Positions 8,897 to 18,488 of a stretch of 64,000 bases of DNA are shown here, in pieces. Each line of letters starts with the position of its first letter. Position 1 is the stretch's first letter. The position numbers and the translations under genes are program-made. This stretch comes from Vibrio sp. J1-1 (GTDB lineage: Bacteria > Pseudomonadota > Gammaproteobacteria > Enterobacterales > Vibrionaceae), in NCBI RefSeq assembly GCF_021728395.1, contig NZ_JAKKCM010000004.1, positions 124,001 through 188,000 of the forward strand, read 5' to 3'. The notes beneath the pieces are model-generated. The model was not told the origin of the DNA. It saw only the letters and a program-made list of their open reading frames with translations, and ran no database searches.

Positions 8897-9817
8897 ATGG
8901 AACATCTATCATTTTTTTGGCTACCAAATAACAAAGATAAGCTTTTAAAAGCGCTAGAATCCGAGTTCGCCCAACTGGTAGAACAGTCTATTGCTATCGG
9001 TAAGATTTCTTTACCTCCGATACCTGATGTCGTGCTCAAAATTCAGCAGTTGTGCCAAGAAGAAAACACAACAATCGCCGATATTGCGAATTGTTTGTTA
9101 GAAGACCCTGGGTTAGCAGCAGTTGTGGTTAGGGTCGCGAATTCGGTAATTTTCAATCGTAGAAACATCACCTGTAATGATCTAACAACGGCGGTCTCGC
9201 GTTTAGGCATTCTACGCGTACGTGACATTGTTACAGCTCAAGCAATTGAGCAGTTGAAGCACTCATTAAACCTAACCAGCGAATGTAACGCGATAATGGT
9301 GAAAAGTGCTGCGGTTTCCCGCGAGCTTGGTGCTGTGATGGTGTTAATTGTGCAAGAGTTTCATAAGCACGACCCTGTGACTTATGGACACCTTGAACAA
9401 GAAAAAGCATTGTTAGTCGGTTTGTTAGCAGATATTGGCCTATTTTGTCTTGTTAATGAGTACAATATGTACATCGAAAGAGGCAACTACCTCGATCAAG
9501 ACATTGCGTTACAAATCTTCCAAACACGTTGTTCTACAACCAGTAATCTGGTGTTAGAACGCTGGGGATTTGATAACGATTACAGAGAAGTGTCATCGAA
9601 CGAAAAGTACATCACTTCTCGCCCTGAAGTCAGTTACTTAGACATAGCTAGAATTGCACACCATCTGTTAATGTTCCGCAATCAAGATGAGCGCATTGAC
9701 GAACACGAAGTGGAAATCAATCTAACGGGAGCCGAGATCCTCTATGACCTCAGCAATATGAGTGATCAGGACTTCCGTCAGGAAATGAACACGGTTTTAA
9801 CGACCAGTGGCTTGTAA
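8897..9817 (+). CDS. HDOD-domain signalling protein
   Basis: About 306 residues from the ATG at 8897 (MEHLSFFWLPNN). The HDOD domain begins with LPPIPDVVLKIQQLCQEE, followed by LLEDPGLAAVVVRVANS and the AVSRLGILRVRDIV stretch typical of the family. HDOD proteins are relatives of HD phosphohydrolases that lack the catalytic HD pair and usually act in signalling by protein contact. A TTG at 8813 would add 28 residues, but that extension looks unlike the family, so the ATG is preferred though its ribosome site is poor. Divergent from tfoX with a shared CRP-like site. No target is known. Confidence 0.82.
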   Translation: MEHLSFFWLPNNKDKLLKALESEFAQLVEQSIAIGKISLPPIPDVVLKIQQLCQEENTTIADIANCLLEDPGLAAVVVRVANSVIFNRRNITCNDLTTAVSRLGILRVRDIVTAQAIEQLKHSLNLTSECNAIMVKSAAVSRELGAVMVLIVQEFHKHDPVTYGHLEQEKALLVGLLADIGLFCLVNEYNMYIERGNYLDQDIALQIFQTRCSTTSNLVLERWGFDNDYREVSSNEKYITSRPEVSYLDIARIAHHLLMFRNQDERIDEHEVEINLTGAEILYDLSNMSDQDFRQEMNTVLTTSGL

Positions 9818-9842
9818 ACCTTATTTTTAATTATAACGTCAT

Positions 9843-9907
9843 CCACAGTAATGGCTCCACTCAAGGTTGAGTGCACTTTTATCTGTGGCCAATTTAGGCT
9901 TGCCTAA
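9843..9907 (+). promoter_or_regulatory. Hairpin cluster in the lysO leader
   Basis: Three inverted repeats lie just before lysO: an outer CCACAG (9843-9848)/CTGTGG (9883-9888), an inner perfect CACTCA-AGGT-TGAGTG (9858-9873), and TTAGGC-TT-GCCTAA (9894-9907). The last ends a few bases before the ribosome site. No lysine riboswitch of recognisable form is present. A regulatory leader is inferred, not shown. Confidence 0.4.
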
Positions 9908-9927
9908 CAAAGGAATAATTGAGTTTT

Positions 9928-10833
9928 ATGTTCTCAGGGATGCTATTCATATTTGCCCCACTCGTTGTCGGGTACTTAATTCCTATTTCTCGCGCTTCGA
10001 TACTCGAGAAAATCAACCAATCCACCTCTTACCTTATCTACGTCATTCTGTCGTTGATGGGGCTGAGCTTGGCTGCACTTGATAATCTGGGTAGCAATTT
10101 ACAAAGCATTCTTCTTTATGCGAGTACTTTTTTCATTTGTTTAAGTATGTGTAACCTTTTGGCACTGCCTCTTGTCGATAAGATAATTCCTCTCAAAACC
10201 GATCAAATTCACAGTAAGTTACCTCTTTCTTCTATGGCTTTGGAGTCTGCAAAATTGATCCTCGTCGTCGGCGGTGGCTTAGTCGTAGGTTTAATCCTTC
10301 CCATTGATCTGTCCTGGGTAGATACGGCAAGCGAGTGGATATTGTTCCTCTTGCTGTTCTTCATTGGAATTCAATTACGCAATAGTGGTCTTACCCTCAG
10401 ACAGATTTTGTTAAATAAGCAAGGCATGGCAATCGCGGCCGTTATTATTGTTACTTGTATGCTTGGTGGCGTAATCGCCTCATTTGTTCTGGATCTTCCG
10501 CTATATAAAGCATTGGCCATGGCATCTGGGTTTGGCTGGTATTCATTGGCTGGTATCTTGATGGGAGACGCTTTCGGTCCCGTATTCGGTGGAGCGTCTT
10601 TCCTGATAGAGCTTATGCGTGAGTTAGTGGCATTAGTTGCCATTCCACTATTTATCCGCCGTTACCCGTGTACCGCTATTGGTTATGCAGGAGCAACCGC
10701 AATGGACTTTACTTTGCCAGTCATCCAAACAACGGGCGGCGTACGTTGCGTACCCGTTGCCATTGTTAGTGGCTTTATTTTGAGCTTGCTCGTGCCAGTA
10801 ATGATGCTTTTCTTTGTATCACTTGCTAGCTAG
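9928..10833 (+). CDS. lysO: Lysine exporter LysO (YbjE)
   Basis: An inner membrane protein of 301 residues with about eight hydrophobic segments. It matches my memory of E. coli YbjE/LysO closely: MFSGMLFIF start, VGYLIPI, FFIGIQLRNSGLTLRQI, ALAMASGFGWYSLAGIL, and TAMDFTLPVIQTTGG. LysO exports L-lysine and related toxic amino acids. The ATG at 9928 matches the E. coli start; a TTG at 9919 lies closer to AAAGGA but would add three residues. Expression in E. coli depends on ArgP. Here a hairpin cluster precedes the gene. Confidence 0.92.
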   Translation: MFSGMLFIFAPLVVGYLIPISRASILEKINQSTSYLIYVILSLMGLSLAALDNLGSNLQSILLYASTFFICLSMCNLLALPLVDKIIPLKTDQIHSKLPLSSMALESAKLILVVGGGLVVGLILPIDLSWVDTASEWILFLLLFFIGIQLRNSGLTLRQILLNKQGMAIAAVIIVTCMLGGVIASFVLDLPLYKALAMASGFGWYSLAGILMGDAFGPVFGGASFLIELMRELVALVAIPLFIRRYPCTAIGYAGATAMDFTLPVIQTTGGVRCVPVAIVSGFILSLLVPVMMLFFVSLAS

Positions 10834-11041
10834 ATCTCAGGTTTTGTCTTTAACATCCATTACAATACGGCAAAAATTTAAAAACCTAATTAACGTGAAG
10901 TTGTCGATACACAATCGGCACCTTAATTCGCTACTTGAATCAACAGCCCAAGACTCTCTTAGCTCCAACATGAATTAAGGGTCATTCATCGCAGAATGAG
11001 ATTTAACGTTAATTAAGGAATAACTATTAGAAGGAAGAAGA

Positions 11042-11554
11042 ATGAAACGCTTTGTCGTTGCAGCGCTCCTCGCTACAAGCTCAACTTTTACGTTCGCCGC
11101 AGATCAGCAATGTCTGGCTAATAAGTACGATGGCTATGTCGATGCTTCGCTACAGTGGTATCAAGATCTTGTTGACTTGACCGTTGATCAATACCCTGAT
11201 CTCGATGAAGTAAGCCAATGGTTCTTAGATGGCCGTAAGCATCACTTCGAGCTCAATCGCGAAGCGGTACATTATTTTCTTAAAAATGACCCTAGTCGTG
11301 TAGCAACAGAGCAGCCAATCGAGGCATGGCTCAAACTTGAGCAACAAGATGTCAAGCAACTGGCAAGTCGCAGTGACAAACTGGGTGAGGCTGCACAAAA
11401 AACATTTAGTGACCGCCAATCAACCAATCACGAGAAAAACTACGATCTTCGCTCTGCTTTCGCGGATCTGCTAAGCCACCCTCAGAAAATTGACTCTGCT
11501 CTTAATAAGTACAATCAGTCAATTGAGAAGGTCGAAAAACAACAATGTGAATAG
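11042..11554 (+). CDS. Small periplasmic protein, function unknown
   Basis: 170 residues with a signal peptide (MKRFVVAALLATSSTFTFA, cleaved before ADQQC). The mature part is mostly helical and charged, with a Cys at each end (DQQC near residue 24, QQCE at the C terminus) that could form a disulfide. A purine-rich ribosome site (AGAAGGAAGAAG) precedes the ATG. No domain recognised; it is not a lipoprotein because no lipobox is present. Flanked by lysO and panP with independent intergenic regions. Confidence 0.75.
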   Translation: MKRFVVAALLATSSTFTFAADQQCLANKYDGYVDASLQWYQDLVDLTVDQYPDLDEVSQWFLDGRKHHFELNREAVHYFLKNDPSRVATEQPIEAWLKLEQQDVKQLASRSDKLGEAAQKTFSDRQSTNHEKNYDLRSAFADLLSHPQKIDSALNKYNQSIEKVEKQQCE

Positions 11555-11653
11555 CGTCGATACCCAATTAACCTGATAATTGCGGTTTTCAGGCCTTGTC
11601 AGAGACGGTTAAAAGTCAGTGACAAAGCTTAGCGTATTACGTGCACTGAGATA

Positions 11654-11689
11654 GCCTTCGTAACTCGTTTATATATTGCTTACGAAGGC
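11654..11689 (+). terminator. Possible terminator-like inverted repeat in the 11555-11859 gap
   Basis: GCCTTCGTAA and TTACGAAGGC are a perfect 10-bp pair with a 16-nt loop, followed by CCCTCTTCTAAT rather than a clean T run. It may end the preceding gene. Nothing else recognisable lies in this 305-bp gap. Confidence 0.4.
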
Positions 11690-11859
11690 CCTCTTCTAAT
11701 ATACGACCTCTGAGAAACCGCCTACTCTACGTTATTGGTATATGACTTGGTTTTCATTTCATCAACATGGCCTTGCATAATTAAAACGGGACTTTGAAAC
11801 CGTTTTGGTTTAGATTGTGCCGCTCGCATCACCCAAATTACTACAAATGATTCTTTGCT

Positions 11860-13506
11860 ATGGTTAAGGAACAAAAAACCGCTGACGTTAGTTTTGAGAG
11901 CTTATTAAAGATCTTCACTGTCCCTGAAGGTCCAGACTCGACGTTAACAAAAATTGAAGAAGGTCTCTCTCGAAACTTGAATCAATTTCTTCGTGAACAC
12001 ATCGTGGCAGAAGAAAAGCCTTTACGTGAAATAGAGAAAGACTTTTCTTCTGCTCAGATTCCTGAGCAGCCTGAGTTTGTATCAGACCATACCGAGCACT
12101 TGTTAGACACGTTGGTGTCGCACTCGGTTCATACGTCAGCTCCAAGCTTTATCGGCCATATGACATCGGCACTGCCTTACTTTTTGATGCCTTTGTCTAA
12201 AATTATGATTGCCCTGAACCAAAACTTGGTGAAGATCGAAACGTCGAAAGCGTTTACGCCATTAGAACGCCAAGTACTGGGCATGTTGCACCGATTAATC
12301 TACGCCCAGTCGAATAATTTTTACGACCAATGGATGCATAGCGCCAACCATTCTCTTGGTGCATTTTGCTCTGGTGGCACGATCGCGAACATCACTGCCC
12401 TTTGGGTTGCCCGAAATAAGGCATTAAAAGCAAACGGTGAGTTTAAAGGTGTAGAGAAAGAAGGCCTATTCAAAGCCATGAAACATTACGGCTATGAAGG
12501 CTTAGCTATTTTAGTTTCTGAGCGTGGTCACTACTCACTTAAAAAAGCGGCAGATGTACTGGGCTTGGGTCAGGAAGGCCTAATCGCCGTAAAAACGGAT
12601 GCAAATAACCGAATTATTGTCGATGATCTTAAAGCGAAAATCATCGACCTCAAGAAGCAAAATATCAAGCCGATTGCAGTGATTGGTGTAGCGGGTACGA
12701 CTGAAACTGGTAATGTTGATCCTCTCGCTTCGATTGCTGAAGTTTGTCAGGAGCACGATTGTCATTTTCATGTTGATGCAGCATGGGGTGGCGCGACATT
12801 GATGTCTAATCATCACCGACACCTGCTGACTGGCGTTGAGCTAGCAGACTCAGTAACGATTGACGCGCATAAGCAGCTTTATATACCTATGGGCGCAGGC
12901 ATGGTTCTGTTTAAAGATCCTGATGCGATGAGATCCATCGAGCACCACGCTCAGTACATCTTGCGTAAAGGTTCTAAAGATTTAGGCAGTCATACTCTAG
13001 AAGGCTCTCGTTCTGGTATGGCGATGTTGGTGTATGCGGCAATGCACATTATTAGCCGACCTGGCTATGAGCTTTTGATCGATCAAAGCATCGACAAAGC
13101 ACGCTACTTCGCTGATTTAATTAAGAAACAGGACGATTTTGAACTGGTTTCTGAGCCAGAACTATGTTTGCTCACCTACCGCTACTTACCGCCCAACATC
13201 CGTGAGGCGCTAGAGCAAGCGCAAGGTGCGCACAAAGAGGAACTGAATGAGTTAATCAACCAGCTAACTCAGTTTATTCAAAAGCGTCAACGTGAAACTG
13301 GTAAGTCATTTGTTTCTCGCACCACGCTTAACCCAGAGCAGTGGGAGCGCCTGAGCACTATCGTCTTCCGGGTAGTACTTGCAAATCCTCTGACCTCTAC
13401 AGACATTTTTGATGCTGTTTTGGACGAGCAAAGGCTTATTGCTCAACAAGCACCAAACTTAAACGCGAAAATCCAAGAACTGGCTTCTAAGATTTTGGCA
13501 TCTTGA
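11860..13506 (+). CDS. panP: PLP-dependent aspartate 1-decarboxylase PanP (glutamate decarboxylase-like)
   Basis: A 548-residue group II PLP decarboxylase. Landmarks are SGGTIANITALW near residue 170, the PLP aspartate motif HVDAAWGGATLM near 305 and the PLP lysine in TIDAHKQLYIPMGAG near 343. Such genes were first annotated as glutamate decarboxylases; the Vibrionaceae form has been described as PanP, making beta-alanine from aspartate for pantothenate and CoA when the pyruvoyl PanD is missing. That substrate call rests on family memory plus the genomic position next to hexR, as in V. cholerae. The ribosome site before ATG is weak. Alternatives are a glutamate, cysteate or diaminobutyrate decarboxylase. 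Confidence 0.8.
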   Translation: MVKEQKTADVSFESLLKIFTVPEGPDSTLTKIEEGLSRNLNQFLREHIVAEEKPLREIEKDFSSAQIPEQPEFVSDHTEHLLDTLVSHSVHTSAPSFIGHMTSALPYFLMPLSKIMIALNQNLVKIETSKAFTPLERQVLGMLHRLIYAQSNNFYDQWMHSANHSLGAFCSGGTIANITALWVARNKALKANGEFKGVEKEGLFKAMKHYGYEGLAILVSERGHYSLKKAADVLGLGQEGLIAVKTDANNRIIVDDLKAKIIDLKKQNIKPIAVIGVAGTTETGNVDPLASIAEVCQEHDCHFHVDAAWGGATLMSNHHRHLLTGVELADSVTIDAHKQLYIPMGAGMVLFKDPDAMRSIEHHAQYILRKGSKDLGSHTLEGSRSGMAMLVYAAMHIISRPGYELLIDQSIDKARYFADLIKKQDDFELVSEPELCLLTYRYLPPNIREALEQAQGAHKEELNELINQLTQFIQKRQRETGKSFVSRTTLNPEQWERLSTIVFRVVLANPLTSTDIFDAVLDEQRLIAQQAPNLNAKIQELASKILAS

Positions 13507-13717
13507 CGATAAGTTCGGGTTACATCAGTTTGAAAATTTCTTTCTTTTTGATGTAACTCACTAATCATTCTTGGCTAACCTGAGAAACAAACCAGCATTT
13601 TCACATTCATTTCTGTAGTTTTCAGAAAATTTTGTTTGAGGTTTGTCAAATTCTCACTAAATAGTAACCGTATTTGGTTTAGCCGAATTAAAGATCAGGT
13701 TTATACTGAATCTATGG

Positions 13718-13789
13718 CGCTGGTAGTTTTAGTTAACGCTCTTCACCACTGGGAAACCTTTGGTTTTCTATCCGTTAACAGAGCCAGCG
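13718..13789 (+). promoter_or_regulatory. Structured leader upstream of hexR
   Basis: Nested inverted repeats: CGCTGG (13718-13723) with CCAGCG (13784-13789), GTTAACG (13732-13738) with CGTTAAC (13773-13779), and a central AAACC-TTT-GGTTT (13754-13766). Together they can fold into one long interrupted hairpin ending about 28 nt before the hexR ATG. A TATACT at about 13702-13707 could be a -10 box. The remainder of the 13507-13817 gap shows no gene. Confidence 0.5.
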
Positions 13790-13817
13790 AGTTGTTCTCT
13801 ATACCCTCGTGAACACT

Positions 13818-14672
13818 ATGAATACATTAGAAAAAATTCAAAAAAATCTGGAGAATTTCAGTAAATCTGAGCGCAAAGTTGCAGAAGTAATTATGGCGTC
13901 TCCACAAACTGCTATTCACTCGAGCATTGCCACGTTAGCTAAAATGGCCGACGTAAGTGAACCCACTGTAAACCGCTTCTGTCGTCGCCTGGATACAAAA
14001 GGCTTTCCAGATTTTAAACTTCACCTGGCACAGAGCTTGGCTAACGGTACGCCTTACGTAAACCGAAACGTAGAAGAAGATGACGGTCCTGATGCGTATA
14101 CGCACAAGATTTTCGAATCCACGATGGCTTGCTTGGATGTGGCGAAAAACAGCCTAGATGCAATGCAAATTAATCGTGCTGTCGATTTGCTGACTCAGGC
14201 GAAGCGTATTTCTTTCTTTGGATTAGGCGCATCGTCTGCCGTTGCCCGAGACGCGCAAAACAAGTTTATTCGCTTCAATATTCCCATCACTTGCTTTGAA
14301 GATATCGTCATGCAACGCATGAGCTGTATTAATTGCAGTGATAATGACGTGATTGTTCTGATCTCTCATACTGGCCGCACCAAGAGCCAAGTAGAAATTG
14401 CGAACCTTGCTCGTGAAAATGGCGCGACTGTTATTGCGATTACAGCAAAAGACTCTCCGCTAGAAAAGGCAAGCTCTTTGGCTATTACGCTTGATATCCC
14501 TGAAGATACGGACGTATACATGCCAATGGCAAGCCGAGTTGTACAGATGACGGTGATTGATGTTTTGGCAACGGGCTTTACTCTCCGTCGAGGTTCGGGC
14601 TTCCGTGAAAACCTCAAACGAGTGAAAGACGCGCTAAAAGACAGTCGCTACGATAAATTAAGCCAATACTAA
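13818..14672 (+). CDS. hexR: HexR, RpiR-family repressor of central carbon metabolism
   Basis: 284 residues from MNTLEKIQKNLENFSKSERK. The N-terminal RpiR helix-turn-helix (about residues 1-77, ADVSEPTVNRFCRRLDTKGFPDFKLHL) is followed by a SIS sugar-phosphate-binding domain (FFGLGASSAVARDAQNKF, VLISHTGRTKSQVEIA). The match to E. coli HexR is close throughout. HexR represses zwf, edd/eda and related genes, and is released by KDPG. The ATG at 13818 is preferred to the GTG at 13809; neither has an obvious ribosome site, which makes the structured leader more interesting. A terminator follows. Confidence 0.93.
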   Translation: MNTLEKIQKNLENFSKSERKVAEVIMASPQTAIHSSIATLAKMADVSEPTVNRFCRRLDTKGFPDFKLHLAQSLANGTPYVNRNVEEDDGPDAYTHKIFESTMACLDVAKNSLDAMQINRAVDLLTQAKRISFFGLGASSAVARDAQNKFIRFNIPITCFEDIVMQRMSCINCSDNDVIVLISHTGRTKSQVEIANLARENGATVIAITAKDSPLEKASSLAITLDIPEDTDVYMPMASRVVQMTVIDVLATGFTLRRGSGFRENLKRVKDALKDSRYDKLSQY

Positions 14673-14682
14673 TTATCGTTAT

Positions 14683-14709
14683 AAAGGGAGCTATTTCGCT
14701 CCCTTTTTT
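14683..14709 (+). terminator. Terminator after hexR
   Basis: AAAGGGAGC and GCTCCCTTT with a 6-nt loop, followed by Ts. It lies between convergent hexR and the alcohol dehydrogenase gene and may serve both. Confidence 0.85.
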
Positions 14710-14733
14710 ATTTCGCACATCAAGAGAAACGCT

Positions 14734-15975
14734 TTATTCGTCGACACTTGTCAGATTCGTTCTCGACGTTTCTAATACCTCGACTGAACCAACTCGTGGC
14801 ACGCTTTCAACGTCGATATTACCCCTACAATCACAGACTTGTTTAAGAATGTAGATAAGACGTTCTTGGTTTAAAGGTAATGGGTTACCCTTTATCGCAA
14901 CAGACTTAAGTGCATCGCTCGCCACCTGCTCAAAAGAAGTCTGACACACTCCGAACTGTCCAAGTGAGGGTAACTCTAACTTATCAAGTATCATTTTCAC
15001 CCAAAGCACGCCGTCATGTTCATTCGCATTAGTACGACCTGTAACAAGCTGAGCAAGCTTTCTATAACGATTCATCACATCTGTCCTACCCGCTTTTTTC
15101 GCAGCGTAGATGTTCTCCTGCATAACATGAGGTGCTAAACGCGCGGTTATCACGCTATGAGGAGCATCAAGCTTGCCTCCAAGAGCGGAAGCCAGACCAT
15201 GCGCAGCACCTAGTTTTGCATTAGTAATCGCCATACCACCTAGCAAAGCCGCAAATGATAAATCAGATCGTGCTTTATGGTCGTTATGTTTACACCCTGC
15301 GATGACTGATCGACTTAACCGACGCAATCCTTCTTCGCACACCATATCCGTTAACGGGTTTGGTTCACCACATACGTAGGCTTCCATCAAATGAGTAAAC
15401 GCGTCCATTGCACCACGTCCAGAGGTGTATGGTTCAGTATCATAAGTTAACGTCGGGTCGACAATCGCAACGTCCGCGAGCATATCCGGACTTCTTAGGC
15501 TGACTTTGACTTTATCTTGCCCAGATTTTAATACCGCATTTCGAGTCACTTCAGACCCCGTACTTGCGGTCGTTGGAATCGCGATAAAGTGTAGAGGTTT
15601 TGCCTTTAGCGGTACATTTCTGCCAACAACTTCAACATAGTCATAAACATTGCCATGATTAGGAATAATAGCCGCTAACGCTTTACCCATATCAAGCACA
15701 CTGCCTCCACCAATAGCAATAACCATATCTGGCTTAAATTTTCGGCCCAGAACCGCAGTCTCTTCCACCATTGTGATATTAGGCTCACCACTAATCGCGA
15801 CGTGCTGATAACGCATACTCTGTGCTTTGAGATAATTGAGGATTGGTATTGCTCTTTGCCTGTCCCGACCTGTGACTAACAATACGCTGTAACCGAACTG
15901 GTTAATGATGGATAACGAAGACTGTAGTGCGCCTTCACCAAAAATAATCCTTGTTGCAGTCATGAACTGAAACAT
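14734..15975 (-). CDS. Iron-containing alcohol dehydrogenase
   Basis: 413 residues from the ATG at 15975, which has a strong GGGAGGA ribosome site. The group III dehydrogenase pattern is present: an NAD(P)-binding IAIGGGSVLDMGKA near residue 93, IPTTASTGSEVT near 138, and the metal site with DAFTHLMEA and HGLASALGG plus HSVITARLAPHVM. These enzymes reduce or oxidise small alcohols and aldehydes with Fe2+ or Zn2+. The substrate cannot be told. A longer in-frame extension upstream to 16092 exists but lacks family similarity and is not used. Confidence 0.88.
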   Translation of the reverse strand: MFQFMTATRIIFGEGALQSSLSIINQFGYSVLLVTGRDRQRAIPILNYLKAQSMRYQHVAISGEPNITMVEETAVLGRKFKPDMVIAIGGGSVLDMGKALAAIIPNHGNVYDYVEVVGRNVPLKAKPLHFIAIPTTASTGSEVTRNAVLKSGQDKVKVSLRSPDMLADVAIVDPTLTYDTEPYTSGRGAMDAFTHLMEAYVCGEPNPLTDMVCEEGLRRLSRSVIAGCKHNDHKARSDLSFAALLGGMAITNAKLGAAHGLASALGGKLDAPHSVITARLAPHVMQENIYAAKKAGRTDVMNRYRKLAQLVTGRTNANEHDGVLWVKMILDKLELPSLGQFGVCQTSFEQVASDALKSVAIKGNPLPLNQERLIYILKQVCDCRGNIDVESVPRVGSVEVLETSRTNLTSVDE

Positions 15976-16273
15976 ACATTTCCTCCCACAAACAATAACT
16001 CCCACTAGATTGCTACGGTTTCTATTAAAAAAAGTTGACCAATTCCACCTTGCTATCAATATCCATATAAAAAATATGCTTTTATGCGCCACTTCACATC
16101 GTAATTATGAGAAGATTTTTTGTTCGATAGGTTTCACCTATAAAACCAAGAGGCAATTGCTACTTTATTTCCGTATTTGGATCGGGCATAGTTAGCCAAA
16201 TGAAAGAGAGCCACTTAACCAACGCGTTTTTGTCTGCTTTCAATAAAGAATAGATTTAGGAGAAATTAAAATT

Positions 16274-16543
16274 ATGTTCGTTGTTATCTTCGGTCGCCCA
16301 GCATGTCCTTACTGTGTTCGTGCAAAAGAGCATGCAGAAACGCTAAAAGCAAAACGTGATGACTTTAACTACCGTTACGTTGATATTCATGCTGAAGGCA
16401 TATCTAAAGCAGACCTTGAGAAAACAGTAGGCAAACCAGTTGCGACTGTTCCTCAAATTTTCATCGACCAAGAGCACATTGGTGGTTGCGATGAGTTTGA
16501 AGCTTACGCGAAAGAGCACCTAGGTCTATTCGACGTAGCGTAA
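16274..16543 (+). CDS. grxA: Glutaredoxin 1
   Basis: 89 residues with the redox site CPYC (Cys11, Cys14) and the glutathione-binding TVPQIFID and GGCDEF motifs. Length and the GrxA-type spacing match E. coli glutaredoxin 1, which uses glutathione to reduce disulfides in ribonucleotide reductase and other cytoplasmic proteins. AGGAG lies 11 nt before ATG. Single gene with its own terminator, divergent from the dehydrogenase gene. Confidence 0.94.
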   Translation: MFVVIFGRPACPYCVRAKEHAETLKAKRDDFNYRYVDIHAEGISKADLEKTVGKPVATVPQIFIDQEHIGGCDEFEAYAKEHLGLFDVA

Positions 16544-16561
16544 TAAAAAGTATAATTTCCT

Positions 16562-16590
16562 AAAAGCCGCTTCTTATTGCGGCTTTTTTA
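16562..16590 (+). terminator. Terminator after grxA
   Basis: AAAAGCCGC and GCGGCTTTT form a stem with an 8-nt loop and a T run. Confidence 0.85.
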
Positions 16591-16722
16591 TTATTTTTCA
16601 TATGGTTACTCCCCTAAATCAACTAATGGAAAAACATAAAAAAATTCACTTACCTTTTTGCTATATTTAGTTACAATTCGCCACTCTAATCTTTCTTGGC
16701 ACACACTTTACCGAGCCACACA

Positions 16723-18405
16723 GTGAACATAGACGTAGTATATCTTCTCGAACAAAACCCTATCCTTCTAATCTTCGTCGTATTAGCCATCGGCCTTGCC
16801 TTCGGAAAAATCCGATTTGGTAACTTACAACTAGGTAACTCCATCGGGGTTCTCATAACTTCGCTTATCATGGGCCACTTAGGCTTCTCTTTTAATGCAG
16901 AAGCGTTAACTATTGGCTTTATGCTGTTTATCTACTGCGTAGGTATTGAAGCAGGCCCTAACTTCTTTGGTATCTTTTTTAGAGACGGAAAGCACTACTT
17001 TATTCTAAGTATGACCGTACTGGTTTCAGCAGTATGTTTAACTTATGGATTAAGCCATTATTTTGGGCTCGATTTTGGGCTTTCAGCAGGTATGATGGCG
17101 GGCGCATTAACCGCAACCCCAGTACTTGTGGGGGCACAAGACGCGCTGAACTCAGGTTTGGCGACGATACCACGTAATATGGATTTTGCACTGGTATTAG
17201 AAAATTTATCCGTAGGCTATGCAATGGCTTATCTGATTGGCTTGATAAGCATGATCATGTTTGCCAAGTTGCTGCCAAGGCTACAGAAACAGAACCTTTC
17301 TGATTCAGCACAACAAATTGCTCAAGAGCGTGGGCTCGGTAATTCTGGACAGAGAAAAGTCTATCTCCCTATCATTCGTGCCTATCGCGTAGGTCCGGAA
17401 CTGATCGACTGGACGGACGGTAAAAACCTGCGTGAGCTGGGTATCTACCGACAAACTGGTTGCTACATTGAGCGAATTCGCCGCAATGGCATTCTCGCCC
17501 ACCCTGATGGTGACGCTATTCTCCAAGAAGGCGATGAGATTGCACTCGTTGGTTTCCCGGATAGCCACGCTCGGTTGGATTCCAGCTTCCGCAACGGCAA
17601 AGAAGTCTTTGATCGCAACTTGCTGGACTTACGCATTGTGGAAGAAGAAATCGTGGTGAAAAGTGACTCTATAGCTGGTAAACGTTTATCCGATCTTAAC
17701 TTGTCGGAGTTTGGTTGTTTCTTAAACCGGGTAGTACGCGCGCAGATTGAAATGCCAATGGACTTAGACATCGTGCTTGCCAAAGGTGATGTTCTTCAGG
17801 TCAGTGGTGAAAAAAGCCGAGTACACGGGCTTGCGGAAAAAATCGGTTTCATCTCGATTCACAGCCAAATGGCAGACTTACTGGCATTTTGTAGCTTCTT
17901 CATCTTGGGCATTATGTTCGGTTTGATCACAATGACATTTGGCCAAGTGTCATTTAGCTTAGGTAATGCAGTAGGCTTGTTACTTTCTGGTATTACCCTG
18001 GGTTTCTTACGTGCCAACCACCCTACTTTCGGTTACGTTCCGCAAGGGGCGCTGAATATGGTGAAGGACCTCGGTTTGATGTTCTTTATGGTAGGTATTG
18101 GCCTCAGCGCTGGTGGCAAAATGTTTGAACATCTGACACAGGTAGGCCCGAAAGTAATTGGTTTGGCCTTTATTGTCAGTGTAGTTCCTGTGGCGCTGGC
18201 TTATCTCGTCGGGGCCTATGTACTTAAAATGAACCGTGCATTGCTTTTTGGTGCCATTATTGGTGCCCGTACATGTGCGCCAGCCATGGATGTAGTAAAC
18301 GACTACGCGAAGTCAACAATTCCCGCGTTGGGCTATGCTGGCACGTATGCAATTGCGAACATCTTAATGACGTTGGCGGGTACGATTCTCATCATATTGA
18401 GTTGA
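16723..18405 (+). CDS. ybjL: YbjL, AspT/YidE-type putative transporter with TrkA-C domains
   Basis: 560 residues from GTG 16723 (read as [13 protein letters not shown]), chosen because it matches the E. coli YbjL start; a TTG at 16696 is also open. Layout: five or six N-terminal TM segments, two RCK/TrkA-C-like cytoplasmic domains in the middle (about residues 205-375, including [17 protein letters not shown] and [12 protein letters not shown]), then five or six C-terminal TM segments with [14 protein letters not shown] and [10 protein letters not shown]. This is the aspartate:alanine exchanger family; the substrate of YbjL is not known. The likely ribosome site (CGAG) is weak. Confidence 0.88.
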   Translation: MNIDVVYLLEQNPILLIFVVLAIGLAFGKIRFGNLQLGNSIGVLITSLIMGHLGFSFNAEALTIGFMLFIYCVGIEAGPNFFGIFFRDGKHYFILSMTVLVSAVCLTYGLSHYFGLDFGLSAGMMAGALTATPVLVGAQDALNSGLATIPRNMDFALVLENLSVGYAMAYLIGLISMIMFAKLLPRLQKQNLSDSAQQIAQERGLGNSGQRKVYLPIIRAYRVGPELIDWTDGKNLRELGIYRQTGCYIERIRRNGILAHPDGDAILQEGDEIALVGFPDSHARLDSSFRNGKEVFDRNLLDLRIVEEEIVVKSDSIAGKRLSDLNLSEFGCFLNRVVRAQIEMPMDLDIVLAKGDVLQVSGEKSRVHGLAEKIGFISIHSQMADLLAFCSFFILGIMFGLITMTFGQVSFSLGNAVGLLLSGITLGFLRANHPTFGYVPQGALNMVKDLGLMFFMVGIGLSAGGKMFEHLTQVGPKVIGLAFIVSVVPVALAYLVGAYVLKMNRALLFGAIIGARTCAPAMDVVNDYAKSTIPALGYAGTYAIANILMTLAGTILIILS

Positions 18406-18426
18406 TTCGGTAAAGTTCAAAAACAA

Positions 18427-18452
18427 AAAAGGCGCTCAGTGAGCGCCTTTTG
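18427..18452. terminator. Bidirectional terminator between ybjL and fabV
   Basis: GGCGCTCA-G-TGAGCGCC flanked by A and T runs, so it works in either direction for the two converging genes. Confidence 0.88.
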
Positions 18453-18488
18453 CTATATAAATATTAGGAACGACCTAAACAATAGCAA

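Noticed and set aside
11860..13506. Acid-resistance glutamate decarboxylase (GadB)
   Set aside because: No gadC antiporter is nearby and the context matches the PanP locus; substrate still needs testing.
15976..16092. 39-residue N-terminal extension of the iron alcohol dehydrogenase
   Set aside because: It lacks family similarity, while the ATG at 15975 has a strong ribosome site.
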